A stretch of 64,000 bases of DNA from Microbacterium sp. Root166 (GCF_001427145.1 NZ_LMGL01000002.1:186001-250000); one strand, 5' to 3'. Positions 9,193 through 20,663 are shown, counted from the stretch's first letter. Numbers and translations: made by a program. The notes: generated by a model not told the origin, from the letters alone.

Positions 9193-11589
9193 ATGGCCGA
9201 TGGAACAGATTCAGAACTCAACCTCAACGCTGACTCGGATGCCGCGCTAGCGCCAGACGCAGCGCCCGCCGAAAGCGCGGACCAGGTCGACCAGGCAGAG
9301 GCGACGCTCGCCGACGCCGAGGTCGACGCGGTCCGCGAGTCCGTCGAGGCGATCGGCGAGGACGTCCACGATGAGACGCGCGCGGTCGCCGACGAGCGCC
9401 CCGAAGAGGCGGCGGAGTCGCCCGCCGAGGCTCCTGCAGCGCCCGAGGCTCCTGAAGAGCCCGAGGTCGCCGCAGAGTCCGCAGTCGAGCCCGAGGCCAC
9501 CGAGCCCGCGGTAACCGAGCCGGAGCCCGAGGCCGAGGCCGAGGAGACGCCGCTCACGGCCGTCGCACTCGGTCTCCTGCCCGAGGTCTTCGTCTCCGAG
9601 GTCTCCACGCAGCTTCACTTCTACGCGCCGGCCGTCGCCCCGCTTCCCGCGATCGACGAGCCCGAGCCCGAGGCCGAGCAGTCCAGCTCGACCTCGCGCC
9701 GCCGCAACCGTCGTCGCGGGGGAGAGGGCCGGGACGAGGCATCCGCTCCCTCCGAGCCTGCGCCGCCGCGCCAGCGTGCCGTCGAGCTCATCACCGAGCC
9801 GCAGCGCATCAAGGGCTCCACTCGCCTCGAGGCCAAGAAGCAGCGCCGCCGTGACGGTCGCGAGGCCGGCCGCCGCCGCGCCGTGGTCACCGAGGCCGAG
9901 TTCCTCGCGCGCCGCGAGTCCGTCGACCGCATGATGATCGTGCGGTCCAAGAACGGCCGCATCCAGATCGCCGTCCTCGAAGACAACGTGCTCGTCGAGC
10001 ACTACGTCGCCCGCAGCCAGGACTCGTCGCTCATCGGCAACGTGTACCTCGGTCGCGTGCAGAACGTGCTGCCCAGCATGGAGGCGGCCTTCGTCGACAT
10101 CGGGCGCGGCCGCAACGCGGTGCTCTACTCGGGCGAGGTCGACTGGGATGCCGTCGAGACCGGCAACCAGCCGCGCCGCATCGAGCTCGCCCTCAAGTCC
10201 GGCGACAAGGTCCTCGTGCAGGTCACCAAGGACCCGGTCGGGCACAAGGGCGCCCGGCTCACCAGCCAGATCTCGCTGCCGGGCCGCTACCTCGTGTACG
10301 TGCCGGGCGGCGCCATGAACGGCATCTCCCGCAAGCTCCCCGACACCGAGCGGGCGCGACTGAAGAAGATCCTCAAGGAGGTGCTCCCCGAGTCCTCCGG
10401 CGTGATCGTTCGCACGGCGGCCGAGGGCGCCACCGAGGATCAGCTCACGCGCGACGTGCAGCGTCTGACGACGCAGTGGGAGCACATCAGCAAGCAGATC
10501 CAGTCGATCCAGGCGCCCGCCCTGCTGCACAGCGAGCCGGACCTCCTGGTGAAGATCGTCCGCGACGTCTTCAACGAGGACTTCTCGAAGATGCTCATCC
10601 AGGGCGAGGACGCGCACCAGACGATCACCAAGTACGTCGAGAGCGTCGCTCCCGACCTGCTGGACCGCGTCGTCGCGTACGACGGAGACCGCGATCCCTT
10701 CGACGAGTTCCGGGTCACCGAGCAGATCGAGAAGGCCCTGGACCGCAAGGTCTGGCTGCCGTCGGGCGGCTCGCTCGTCATCGACCGCACCGAGGCCATG
10801 ACCGTCGTCGACGTCAACACCGGCAAGTTCGTCGGCTCGGGCGGAAACCTCGAGGAGACGGTCACCAAGAACAACCTCGAAGCCGCCGAGGAGATCGTGC
10901 GGCAGCTGCGCCTGCGCGATATCGGCGGCATCATCGTCGTCGACTTCATCGACATGGTGCTCGAGTCCAACCGCGACCTGGTGCTGCGCCGTCTGGTCGA
11001 GTGCCTGAGCCGCGACCGGACGAAGCACCAGGTCGCCGAGGTCACCTCGCTCGGACTCGTGCAGATGACCCGCAAGAAGCTCGGCCTCGGACTGCTCGAG
11101 ACCTTCAGCGAGCAGTGCGAGGTGTGCGCGGGCCGTGGCCTGATCGTGCACCACGACCCCGTGGTGAAGCACCGCGGGCCGCAGAGCTCGGGCGGCGCCC
11201 CGTCCGGCCGGCGCACCCGCGGCAACGCGGCACCGCAGACCAACGGCGGCTCGAACGGCACGCACGTGATCACGGAGGGCGTGAAGTCCGCGCTCGCCCA
11301 GATCGCGGCATCCACCATCCACCATCACGACGAGGCGCACGAGACCGTCATGGCCGACGAGCCGGCTGTCGTGGCGGAGGCCCCGGCTGAGCGGCCCAAG
11401 AAGCCCCGCAAGAAGCGCGAGCCCGCGGCGAAGGCGAAGGCCCCGAAGACCGAGACGGACATGCTCCTGGATTCGGTCCTCAGCGCCCTGCCCGAGCCCA
11501 AGGCCCCCGGTCAGGGACGCTCGCGCCGCCGCGTCAGCACCGCTGCGCTCACGGGCACCCCGGTCGCCCACACGCCGTCGGAGGACTGA
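9193..11589 (+). CDS. rne: ribonuclease E/G
   Basis: This is the endoribonuclease of RNA processing and turnover. The 798-aa protein has an acidic Glu/Ala/Pro-rich N-terminal extension (about residues 1-200), an Arg/Lys patch, an S1 domain (around LIGNVYLGRVQNVLPSMEAAFVDIG), and the catalytic core with VVDVNTGKFVGSG and VVDFIDM acidic residues. The CEVCAGRG zinc-link follows, and the tail is basic and Ala/Pro-rich. The disordered N-terminal extension is typical of actinobacterial enzymes. A GTG directly before the ATG at 9193 is an equally possible start; a longer frame upstream covers the leader. Confidence 0.94.
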   Translation: MADGTDSELNLNADSDAALAPDAAPAESADQVDQAEATLADAEVDAVRESVEAIGEDVHDETRAVADERPEEAAESPAEAPAAPEAPEEPEVAAESAVEPEATEPAVTEPEPEAEAEETPLTAVALGLLPEVFVSEVSTQLHFYAPAVAPLPAIDEPEPEAEQSSSTSRRRNRRRGGEGRDEASAPSEPAPPRQRAVELITEPQRIKGSTRLEAKKQRRRDGREAGRRRAVVTEAEFLARRESVDRMMIVRSKNGRIQIAVLEDNVLVEHYVARSQDSSLIGNVYLGRVQNVLPSMEAAFVDIGRGRNAVLYSGEVDWDAVETGNQPRRIELALKSGDKVLVQVTKDPVGHKGARLTSQISLPGRYLVYVPGGAMNGISRKLPDTERARLKKILKEVLPESSGVIVRTAAEGATEDQLTRDVQRLTTQWEHISKQIQSIQAPALLHSEPDLLVKIVRDVFNEDFSKMLIQGEDAHQTITKYVESVAPDLLDRVVAYDGDRDPFDEFRVTEQIEKALDRKVWLPSGGSLVIDRTEAMTVVDVNTGKFVGSGGNLEETVTKNNLEAAEEIVRQLRLRDIGGIIVVDFIDMVLESNRDLVLRRLVECLSRDRTKHQVAEVTSLGLVQMTRKKLGLGLLETFSEQCEVCAGRGLIVHHDPVVKHRGPQSSGGAPSGRRTRGNAAPQTNGGSNGTHVITEGVKSALAQIAASTIHHHDEAHETVMADEPAVVAEAPAERPKKPRKKREPAAKAKAPKTETDMLLDSVLSALPEPKAPGQGRSRRRVSTAALTGTPVAHTPSED

Positions 11590-11627
11590 CCCTCACGTCT
11601 CGCCGCGCCGCCGCAGGCCTCTCGGGG

Positions 11628-11903
11628 TCAGCGGCCGGCGCGGCGTTCGCGTGCGGTGACCCGGAGGCCGGACGCGATGAGCCGCCGCACGAGCTCGTGC
11701 CCGCTCACGTGCTCGGCGCCGGCCGCGACCAGGCGCGCGTGCGCCTCGTCGGGGACGTCATAGTGGTCGCGGTCGAAGCCTCGGCGGGGGATGCCGTTCG
11801 CCGCAGCGAAGGCATGGAGCTCCGCGAGATCCGAATCGCTCACCAGATGAGCCCACAGCCTGCCGTGCGCCGGCCAGCGCGGATCGTCGATGAGGATCGC
11901 CAC
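11628..11903 (-). CDS. DUF4031 domain protein
   Basis: This 91-aa protein matches DUF4031 over its whole length: VAILIDDPRWPAHGRLWAHLVSD, then GIPRRGFDRDHYDVP and ELVRRLIASGLR. The function is unknown; the conserved Arg, Asp and His residues suggest an enzyme. I chose the GTG at 11903 because similarity begins there; a longer frame to 12011 would overlap the rplU promoter on the other strand. It is convergent with rne. Confidence 0.8.
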   Translation of the reverse strand: MAILIDDPRWPAHGRLWAHLVSDSDLAELHAFAAANGIPRRGFDRDHYDVPDEAHARLVAAGAEHVSGHELVRRLIASGLRVTARERRAGR

Positions 11904-11950
11904 GAATGCGATCCTATTCGGCCTGTCCGGACACGGCTCCGGGCGTGCTT

Positions 11951-12140
11951 TTGCCGTTGGTGCCGGCATCCGGTAAAGTAGTCCTTTGGTGCGTCCCGTT
12001 TCGCAGGACATGGCGATGCCCGACAGGCTCAGCAGCCGGCTGGCCGTCGCTCCCGCACCGGAACTTCCTCTTCTCGCAAGGGCAGAGTCTCGCTAAGACA
12101 ATCGGAGCCGTGCGCTCCATCCAGTAGAAACAGGTGTGAA
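11951..12140 (+). promoter_or_regulatory. rplU operon promoter and leader
   Basis: TTGCCG at 11951-11956 and TAAAGT at 11974-11979 are separated by 17 bp, a good housekeeping-type promoter. The leader to the rplU GTG would be about 155 nt. I see no recognised ribosomal-protein leader motif in it. No coding region on the plus strand occupies this stretch. Confidence 0.6.
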
Positions 12141-12449
12141 GTGGTTTACGCAGTTGTGCGCGCCGGTGGCCGGCAGGAGAAGGTGGAGGTCGGCACGATC
12201 GTCGTCCTCGACCGCCAGAAGGCGAAGGTCGGCGAGACGCTCGAGCTTCCCGCTGTGCTCTTCGTGGACGGTGACGCAGTCACGGTCGACGCTGACAAGC
12301 TCGCCAAGGTGACCGTCACCGCCGAGGTGCTCGGCGAAGAGCGCGGCCCCAAGATCGTGATCCAGAAGTTCAAGAACAAGACCGGTTACAAGAAGCGCCA
12401 GGGGCACCGTCAGGACCTCACGCGCGTCAAGGTCACCGGCATCAAGTAA
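12141..12449 (+). CDS. rplU: 50S ribosomal protein L21
   Basis: The 102-aa protein begins [18 protein letters not shown] and ends with the L21 C-terminal pattern [18 protein letters not shown]. It binds 23S rRNA in the large subunit. A GTG start follows a weak purine stretch. rpmA follows after 19 bases, in the conserved rplU-rpmA-obgE order. Confidence 0.97.
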   Translation: MVYAVVRAGGRQEKVEVGTIVVLDRQKAKVGETLELPAVLFVDGDAVTVDADKLAKVTVTAEVLGEERGPKIVIQKFKNKTGYKKRQGHRQDLTRVKVTGIK

Positions 12450-12468
12450 GCCCAGGAGAGACGCAGAG

Positions 12469-12729
12469 ATGGCACACAAAAAGGGCGCAAGCTCCACCCG
12501 TAACGGTCGTGACTCCAACGCTCAGCGACTGGGCGTGAAGCGCTTCGGCGGCCAGAAGGTCCTCGCCGGCGAGATCATCGTCCGTCAGCGCGGCACGCAC
12601 TTCCACCCGGGCGCCAACGTCGGCCGCGGTGGCGACGACACGCTGTTCGCCCTCGAGGCGGGCGCGGTCGAGTTCGGCCAGAAGGGCGGCCGCAAGGTCG
12701 TCAACATCGTTGCGGCGGCCGCGGAGTAA
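12469..12729 (+). CDS. rpmA: 50S ribosomal protein L27
   Basis: The 86-aa sequence begins [20 protein letters not shown], the canonical L27 N-terminus that reaches toward the peptidyl-transferase centre. No cleavable firmicute-type N-terminal extension is present. An AGGAGAG ribosome-binding site precedes the ATG. A strong terminator follows, separating it from obgE. Confidence 0.98.
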   Translation: MAHKKGASSTRNGRDSNAQRLGVKRFGGQKVLAGEIIVRQRGTHFHPGANVGRGGDDTLFALEAGAVEFGQKGGRKVVNIVAAAAE

Positions 12730-12756
12730 TCCACGGAGCACACACATTCTCGAGGA

Positions 12757-12782
12757 AGGGGCGGGCTTCGGCTCGCCCCTTT
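12757..12782 (+). terminator. rho-independent terminator after rpmA
   Basis: A 10-bp stem pairs 12757-12766 with 12771-12780 around a TTCG tetraloop closed by C-G, followed by a T-rich run. It lies 27 bases after the rpmA stop and should end or attenuate the rplU-rpmA transcript before obgE. A TACTCT -10-like hexamer at 12788-12793 may start an obgE transcript. Confidence 0.85.
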
Positions 12783-12801
12783 CCCTTTACTCTGGGCATG
12801 A

Positions 12802-15161
<2,360 letters not shown>

Positions 15162-15164
<3 letters not shown>

Positions 15165-15173
15165 ACTGACCGG
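15162..15173 (+). promoter_or_regulatory. possible leaderless proA promoter (-10 TAAACT)
   Basis: TAAACT at 15162-15167 overlaps the proB stop and ends 6 bases before the proA ATG. That is the spacing at which a TANNNT -10 gives a leaderless mRNA starting at the A of ATG, a common arrangement in actinobacteria. No good -35 is visible. This is a weak call based on spacing alone. Confidence 0.35.
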
Positions 15174-16433
15174 ATGACCACGACGGCGACGACAGCCCGA
15201 GAGCGGATGCTGCTGGCCAAGGACGCCGCACGCACCATCGGCCTTCTCGGCGACACCGAGAAGAGCGACGCGCTTCGCGCGATCGCCGATGCGATCGAGC
15301 AGGCGGCGCCGCAGATCGTCGCAGCGAACGCCGAGGACCTCGAGCGAGGGCGCGCCGGCGGCATGGCCGAGGGCCTCCAGGACCGACTGCGGCTGGACGC
15401 CGACCGCGTCTCCGCCCTGGCCGCGGCGGTGCGCGACATCGCCGCACTGCCCGACCCCATCGGTCGCGTGCTCGACGAGCGCACACTGGCGAACGGCGTC
15501 TCGCTGACGAAGGTCGCCGTGCCGTTCGGTGTCGTGGGCTCGATCTACGAGGCGCGGCCGAACGTCACCGTCGACATCACCGCTCTCGCGCTGAGATCGG
15601 GCAATGCGGTCGTGCTCCGCGGCGGCTCGGCGGCGGAGCGGACCAACGCCGCGCTGATCCAGGCCATGCGCGGCGCGCTGGCCGACCGGGGCATCGATCC
15701 CGAGGCGATCCAGACCGTCGACGAGTTCGGCCGCGAAGGAGCCCGCGAGCTGATGCAGGCGCGCGGCCTGATCGACGTGCTGGTTCCCCGTGGCAGCGCC
15801 CAGCTGATCGAGACCGTCGTCACGGAGTCCTCCGTACCCGTGATCGAGACGGGCGCGGGCGTGGTCCACATCGTGCTCGACGAGTCCGCCCGGCTGGAGT
15901 GGGCGCGCGACATCGTCGTCAACGCCAAGGTGCAGCGCCCGAGCGTCTGCAACTCGGTGGAGACCGTGCTGGTACTACGGGATGCCGCGCCCCGCCTGGT
16001 TCCGCCCGTCGTGGACGCGCTGCGCGCACAGGGCGTGACGGTGCACGGTGACGAGACGGTCGCGGCCCTGGCGGACGGCGTCACCGCGGCGACCGAGGAC
16101 GACTGGTCGACGGAGTATCTCAGCCTCGACATCTCGATGCGCGTGGTCGACGACCTCGATGAGGCGCTCGAGCACATCCGCCGCTACTCGACCCACCACA
16201 CCGAGTCGATCATCACCGACGACGAGGCCAACGCCGAGCGCTTCCTCGCCGAGGTCGACTCCGCCGTCGTGATGGCGAACGCGTCCACCCGCTTCACCGA
16301 CGGAGGCGAGTTCGGCTTCGGCGCCGAGGTCGGGATCTCGACGCAGAAGCTGCACGCGCGCGGCCCGATGGGCCTCACCGAGCTCACCAGCACCAAGTGG
16401 CTGGCGCGGGGCGGCGGACAAGTACGCGTCTGA
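15174..16433 (+). CDS. proA: gamma-glutamyl phosphate reductase
   Basis: It catalyses the second step of proline synthesis, NADPH-dependent reduction of glutamyl-5-phosphate. The 419-aa protein has the aldehyde-dehydrogenase fold with the catalytic cysteine in RPSVCNSVETVL and the ProA C-terminal block EFGFGAEVGISTQKLHARGPMGL. It follows proB after 9 bases. ProB and ProA usually form a complex that channels the labile intermediate. Confidence 0.97.
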   Translation: MTTTATTARERMLLAKDAARTIGLLGDTEKSDALRAIADAIEQAAPQIVAANAEDLERGRAGGMAEGLQDRLRLDADRVSALAAAVRDIAALPDPIGRVLDERTLANGVSLTKVAVPFGVVGSIYEARPNVTVDITALALRSGNAVVLRGGSAAERTNAALIQAMRGALADRGIDPEAIQTVDEFGREGARELMQARGLIDVLVPRGSAQLIETVVTESSVPVIETGAGVVHIVLDESARLEWARDIVVNAKVQRPSVCNSVETVLVLRDAAPRLVPPVVDALRAQGVTVHGDETVAALADGVTAATEDDWSTEYLSLDISMRVVDDLDEALEHIRRYSTHHTESIITDDEANAERFLAEVDSAVVMANASTRFTDGGEFGFGAEVGISTQKLHARGPMGLTELTSTKWLARGGGQVRV

Positions 16434-16485
16434 CCGCCTAAACTGGATCCAGCCTGACCCCAGAGGCGAACCGAACGGAGCCCGA

Positions 16486-16710
16486 ATGACCCTCGCCACG
16501 ATTGTCGCCCTCGCCGCGGAAGAATCCGAGCACCACGGCAACGTGGCACTCGAGACGGTCGGCTACGGCATCATCGCCGTGTGCGTCTTCGCGGCTCTCG
16601 CACTCGTCACGCTCTCGTACCGCAACGTCGCCAACCGGCACGCGCACAAGGCCGAGGCGTATGCGCGTGCTCACGCGAACGACGTGCACCAGGCAGGACA
16701 CGGCCACTAG
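16486..16710 (+). CDS. small His-rich membrane protein
   Basis: This 74-aa protein has one clear membrane helix (about residues 25-44), flanked by the His-rich segments EESEHHGN and NRHAHKAEAYARAHAN and a C-terminal GHGH. A good ACGGAG ribosome-binding site precedes the ATG, and a TAAACT -10-like hexamer lies at 16439-16444. Metal binding by the histidines is possible but unproven. No family name is recognised. Confidence 0.7.
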   Translation: MTLATIVALAAEESEHHGNVALETVGYGIIAVCVFAALALVTLSYRNVANRHAHKAEAYARAHANDVHQAGHGH

Positions 16711-16719
16711 GTCGACTGG

Positions 16720-17316
16720 ATGACGGTGGCGTCCACCCCGCGAATCGGGGTCATGGGTGGGACATTCGATCCCATCCATCATGGGCACCTGGTCGCCGCC
16801 AGCGAGGTCGCGCAGTCTTTCGATCTCGACGAGGTCGTCTTCGTACCTACCGGACAGCCGTGGCAGAAGGAAGACGTCTCGCTGAGCGAGCACCGCTACC
16901 TGATGACGGTCATCGCCACGGCATCCAATCCGCAGTTCACGGTGAGCCGCGTCGACATCGACCGATCGGGCCCCACCTACACGATCGACACACTGCGCGA
17001 TCTGAAGGCGCAGCGGCCCGATGCGGAGCTGTACTTCATCACCGGTGCCGACGCCTTGGCGCAAATTCTCAGTTGGAGGGACCATGATGAGTTGTGGGAC
17101 CTCGCGCACTTCGTCGCCGTCTCCCGTCCGGGCCATGTGCTGAGCACGGAGGGACTGCCCAGCGAAGACGTGAGCCAGCTCGAGATACCCGCTCTCGCCA
17201 TCTCGTCCACCGACTGCCGTGACCGCGTCGGACGCGGACATCCCGTGTGGTACCTCGTGCCCGACGGGGTTGTCCAATACATTGCGAAGCATCACCTCTA
17301 CCGGAGCAAGGAATGA
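16720..17316 (+). CDS. nadD: nicotinate-nucleotide adenylyltransferase
   Basis: It adenylates nicotinate mononucleotide in NAD synthesis. The 198-aa protein has the nucleotidyltransferase signature [15 protein letters not shown] at the N-terminus and the C-terminal [10 protein letters not shown] motif that binds the adenylate (ISSTxxR type). It starts 9 bases after the small membrane gene and overlaps the next ATG (ATGA). Confidence 0.96.
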   Translation: MTVASTPRIGVMGGTFDPIHHGHLVAASEVAQSFDLDEVVFVPTGQPWQKEDVSLSEHRYLMTVIATASNPQFTVSRVDIDRSGPTYTIDTLRDLKAQRPDAELYFITGADALAQILSWRDHDELWDLAHFVAVSRPGHVLSTEGLPSEDVSQLEIPALAISSTDCRDRVGRGHPVWYLVPDGVVQYIAKHHLYRSKE

Positions 17317-18479
17317 GCACACCTGAGCAGCCGGCGAACCCACCGCTGACACGCAAACAGATTCGCGAGATCCGCAACACCGGGTCGACGCCCGTCATCA
17401 CGCCTGAGGAGATCGACCAGGCGCCGTCCGCCGCGCCCGAGGGGGCCCCTGAGGTCGAAGCCGAGGAGACCACGCCCGAGGTCGTCGAAGCGGCGCCGGA
17501 GGCCGACCCCGCCCCGCCGGCTCAGCCTGCGGCTGCCGCGATGCCCACCTGGTCCGCCGCTCCGCTGCCGCGGGCGGCAGAGCCCGCCGTCGTCGGCCCC
17601 GCTCCCGACGCCGATTCATCGGTCGATCTCGGCGCCTCGCCGCTGACCCGTCGTCAGGCACGTCAGCAGGAGCGCATCCGCACGGCCTCCGTGCCCGTCA
17701 TCACCCCTGAGGTCGCCGCCGCTCATGCGGCCACCACCGGCTCCGCTCCCGTCGCCGCGACCCCTCCGCTGACGCACGCCGAGAGCCCGAGCCTCGACAG
17801 CGGCATGCACGACCTCTTCGGACTGCACACCTCGCCGGCTCCGATCATTCGCGATGAGGCCGCCGCTCCGGCCGCGGTCGCCGTGGCGACCGACCGTGAG
17901 CCCGCCTCGGCGTTCTCGCCGTGGGCGCAGCCCGAATCCGACTCCGAGTCCGAGTCCGACGAGCGTGCAGCCGACGAGCAGGAACGCGTCGTCAGCCCGC
18001 TGCTGGGTGCGGGCCTTCTCGAAGGCGAGCCCGTCCTCGCCGACCTGCCGCCGTCCTTCGACCAGCTGCTGTCACGCTCGACCGGCTCGGTGTCGATGCC
18101 CAACGCGCTGATCCTCTCTCAGGCCCCGGAGGTCGCCCCCCTGGGCGCGGCTGTCACGGCGACGGGCGAGGTCATGATCACCGGCACCCTCAACCTCCCC
18201 GAGGGGCTCGGTTCGACCGGGCACGCTCGCGGGACGGCCGACGGCAAGGAGATCGACGCCACGCTCGTGGACGGCGAGCTTCCCGCCCATTCCTCTCCGA
18301 CTCCCATCGCGGCAAGCGCAGCGGTGAGCACGGTCAAGACATCCGGCGAAGTCATCAAGCCCCCGGCCCCCGAAAAGGGCAGCCGACTCATGATGACGCT
18401 CGCCATCACCGCGGGCGCGCTGGCGCTCGCCCTTGTGGGCGTGCTCATCCTCGCCTTCGCGACAGGAGTTTTCGCATGA
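17313..18479 (+). CDS. Ala/Pro/Glu-rich protein with C-terminal membrane anchor
   Basis: This 388-aa protein is low-complexity and acidic, ending in a single membrane helix (about residues 363-387). A motif of about 24 residues is repeated: residues 11-33 ([12 protein letters not shown], then PVITPEE) and 109-133 ([15 protein letters not shown], then PVITPEV). No enzymatic motif is seen. It overlaps nadD and rsfS by 4 nt each, so it is co-translated with them. The topology suggests a cytoplasmic disordered domain tethered to the membrane by its C-terminus. Confidence 0.75.
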   Translation: MSTPEQPANPPLTRKQIREIRNTGSTPVITPEEIDQAPSAAPEGAPEVEAEETTPEVVEAAPEADPAPPAQPAAAAMPTWSAAPLPRAAEPAVVGPAPDADSSVDLGASPLTRRQARQQERIRTASVPVITPEVAAAHAATTGSAPVAATPPLTHAESPSLDSGMHDLFGLHTSPAPIIRDEAAAPAAVAVATDREPASAFSPWAQPESDSESESDERAADEQERVVSPLLGAGLLEGEPVLADLPPSFDQLLSRSTGSVSMPNALILSQAPEVAPLGAAVTATGEVMITGTLNLPEGLGSTGHARGTADGKEIDATLVDGELPAHSSPTPIAASAAVSTVKTSGEVIKPPAPEKGSRLMMTLAITAGALALALVGVLILAFATGVFA

Positions 18480-18853
18480 CAGCGACCGCACAATCCCACG
18501 ACATGCTTCAGATCGCGGCCATCGCGGCGGACTCCAAGGGCGGCGAGGATCTCATCGCCCTGGACGTGTCGGAGCCGCTGCCGCTCGTCGACATCTTCCT
18601 CCTCGTCACGGGACGCAGTGAGCGCAACGTCGCCGCGATCGCGGACGAGATCGAAGACCAGCTGCACCAGGCCGGACACAAGCGGCTGCGCCGCGAGGGA
18701 CGCGCGGAATCGCGCTGGGTGCTGTTGGACTTCGGCGACCTCGTCGTGCACGTCTTCCACGAGGAGGAGCGCATGTACTACGGCCTGGAGCGGCTCTGGA
18801 AGGACTGCCCCGTGGTCCCCATCGAACTGCCGGCTCCCGCGCCCGCGGAGTAG
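18476..18853 (+). CDS. rsfS: ribosomal silencing factor RsfS
   Basis: It binds L14 on the free 50S subunit and blocks subunit joining under nutrient limitation. The 125-aa protein has the family core ALDVSEPLPLVDIFLLVTGRSERNVAAIADEIE and WVLLDFGDLVVHVFHEEER, then YGLERLWKDCP. It overlaps the upstream gene by ATGA, in the usual nadD-rsfS order. A 7-bp stem with TCGG loop (18859-18865/18870-18876) follows but has no T-tract. Confidence 0.95.
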   Translation: MTATAQSHDMLQIAAIAADSKGGEDLIALDVSEPLPLVDIFLLVTGRSERNVAAIADEIEDQLHQAGHKRLRREGRAESRWVLLDFGDLVVHVFHEEERMYYGLERLWKDCPVVPIELPAPAPAE

Positions 18854-18925
18854 GCCGGGCGTGGTTCGGACCACGCGCTGACGTGTTGTAAGCTTGTCGA
18901 GTTGCCCCGCGGGGCAGCAGAACAA

Positions 18926-19001
18926 GGGCCTGTGGCGCAGCTGGTAGCGCACCTGCATGGCATGCAGGGGGTCAGGGGTTCGAGTCCCCTCAGGTCCACC
19001 A
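18926..19001 (+). tRNA. tRNA-Ala(GGC) with encoded CCA
   Basis: A full cloverleaf folds: acceptor GGGCCTG pairs with CAGGTCC, the anticodon loop is ATGGCAT with anticodon GGC, and the T-arm is GGGGTTCGAGTCCCC. Discriminator A is followed by genomic CCA at 18999-19001. An excisionase and integrase start just downstream, so its 3' end is the likely attachment site of element 1. Confidence 0.95.
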
Positions 19002-19060
19002 AAACTCCCGGTAAAGTACCAAATCTTCACTCCCTGATCAGGGAGCTTCAATGTTTGGTA
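18976..19060 (+). other. candidate attL region of element 1 with palindromes
   Basis: The T-arm and acceptor 3' half of tRNA-Ala (about 18976-19001) are the probable core. Just outside the gene is a nested inverted repeat: TACCAAA at 19017-19023 pairs with TTTGGTA at 19054-19060 around a perfect 16-bp palindrome CTCCCTGATCAGGGAG at 19030-19045. These could be integrase or excisionase arm sites, or a terminator for the tRNA. I did not find the matching right-end copy of the tRNA 3' end in the window. Confidence 0.5.
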
Positions 19061-19158
19061 GTCGTTTACTGGACACTTCGCCGAGTCGACGCAGCGCGCT
19101 CTCGGACCTTCTCGAAGTATCTGGAAGGTACGCGGCACCGCCCGCGCACCTTCGCTAT

Positions 19159-19392
19159 ATGGACGCTGTTGGCACCTCAGAGTCGGGACATGGGGACTAC
19201 GTCTCGTTGGCCGAGCTTGCCGCCGAGCTAAAGGTTTCCGTCCAGACGATCTATGACCTGCGGAGCAAGGGTCGTGGCCCGCGTGGGTTCCGTGTCGGCA
19301 CGCAGTTGCGGTTTCGCAAGAGCGAGATCGACGCGTGGGTCCACCGCATGGAGCTGGCCGACGAGCGGCGTCACGCCGGCGGTGCGTGGTGA
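19159..19392 (+). CDS. excisionase-like MerR-type HTH protein
   Basis: This 77-aa protein has a winged-helix HTH_17 pattern, VSLAELAAELKVSVQTIYDLRSKGRGPRGFRVG, ending with a wing strand LRFRKSEIDAWVHRM. It is typical of the recombination-directionality factors encoded next to actinobacterial ICE and phage integrases. The ATG at 19159 is preferred; an upstream ATG at 19051 would lie in the palindromic att region. Its stop overlaps the integrase start (GTGA). Confidence 0.85.
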   Translation: MDAVGTSESGHGDYVSLAELAAELKVSVQTIYDLRSKGRGPRGFRVGTQLRFRKSEIDAWVHRMELADERRHAGGAW

Positions 19393-20660
19393 ATGGCGGG
19401 CGGCCACGCACGCTGATTGGCTCATACGGAACCATCAGTGTCAGAAGGCGAGGCGCGTCGTACGTAGCCTTGGCGCGCATTCGTGACGCCGACGGGCGTC
19501 TGCGCAGAGTGACGGGCGCGGCCCGCACGGAGTCGGCCGCTCGAGCCCGTTTGAGGGAGCGCCTGCTGGACAGACCGGGCTTCGGGGCGGGAGGTCTGCT
19601 CGATCTCAGCAGCTCCTTCCGTGACCTCGCCGATCTGTGGCTCGAGGATCTGGAGATGCGGGAGCTGTCGGATGGGACGAAGAAGAACTACCGCGATGAT
19701 CTCCGCCTCCGCGTGCGGCCGCAGTTCGAGCACTTCTCACTCGGTGAGCTCACCACCGGCCGCGTGGAGTGGTTCCTCCGCTCTGAGAGGGCCGTGTCGT
19801 TCTCTCGTGCGCACCACTCGCGGACGATTCTTAATCAACTCTTCGGCTTTGCTCTCCGGCACGACGCGATTCCGCGGAATCCGGTGCAGGGAACGAGCCC
19901 ATTGCGCCGGCCGAAGGGCGAGCGTCAGGCGTTGACCGTGGAGCAGATCAACGCGATCCGCGATGCCGCGGGTCGCTGGCGGACCGGACCCGACGTCAAG
20001 GGACCCAAGCCCGACGGGCAGGTGCGCGACATCATCGAGGTGCTCCTCGGCACCGCGCTGCGCATCGGCGAGTGCCTCGCTCTCCGCGTGTCCGATGTAG
20101 AGGACGGTCCCAGCGGTATGACGATCTCGGTGACGGGGACGGTCGTGTTGCGCACCGGCAGCGGTGCCGTCCGTCAAGACCACCCAAAGACCGAGCACTC
20201 TATCCGCCGAATCGCAGTTCCCGATTTCGCTGCGGACGTCGTTCGAGCACGGCTCGCCGGCATCTTGACTACCGACCCGGGACGGACCATCTTCGCCAAT
20301 CGCGCGGGCAAGCCACTGAGCCCGTTCAATGTGCGACGTACCTTCCGAGCGTTCCTCGAGCTGGCAGATCTCGCGGGGGAGGGGATCACGTTGCGCTGGT
20401 ATCGGCGGACGGGTGCAACGGTCATCGCGCGCGGGGCGAGCGCCGACGCTGCCGCCACCTTCCTCGGCCACGGATCGACCGCGATCACAGAAGGGCACTA
20501 CATCGAGCCCGACCGCAGCGTGGATCGGGGGCCGGCAGGAATCCTCGAACGGACCCTACGCCGGGTGAACCCCGATACCTCGCTGCTCTCGACGGACGAC
20601 GAAGCGGTCGACAATCCGGCGCTCGACTTCCTCGACGAGGAAGACATCGAAGCGGCCTAG
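19389..20660 (+). CDS. int: tyrosine site-specific integrase of element 1
   Basis: It integrates the element into tRNA-Ala. The 423-aa protein has an N-terminal arm-binding region, a SAM-like core-binding domain (about 75-160) and a catalytic domain. Visible catalytic residues are R225 (TALRIGE), K267 (HPKTEHSIRR), R339, H361 (LGHG) and the nucleophile Y371 (GHYI). The box II histidine expected three residues before R339 is replaced by R336 (RWYR). The GTG at 19389 overlaps the excisionase stop. Confidence 0.93.
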   Translation: MNGGRPRTLIGSYGTISVRRRGASYVALARIRDADGRLRRVTGAARTESAARARLRERLLDRPGFGAGGLLDLSSSFRDLADLWLEDLEMRELSDGTKKNYRDDLRLRVRPQFEHFSLGELTTGRVEWFLRSERAVSFSRAHHSRTILNQLFGFALRHDAIPRNPVQGTSPLRRPKGERQALTVEQINAIRDAAGRWRTGPDVKGPKPDGQVRDIIEVLLGTALRIGECLALRVSDVEDGPSGMTISVTGTVVLRTGSGAVRQDHPKTEHSIRRIAVPDFAADVVRARLAGILTTDPGRTIFANRAGKPLSPFNVRRTFRAFLELADLAGEGITLRWYRRTGATVIARGASADAAATFLGHGSTAITEGHYIEPDRSVDRGPAGILERTLRRVNPDTSLLSTDDEAVDNPALDFLDEEDIEAA

Positions 20661-20663
20661 TGC

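Noticed and set aside
9247..11571. A 774-codon minus-strand frame opposite rne, and similar long frames opposite folC, obgE and proA
   Set aside because: These are antisense frames created by high third-position GC. They lack recognisable motifs and their partners on the other strand are conserved genes.
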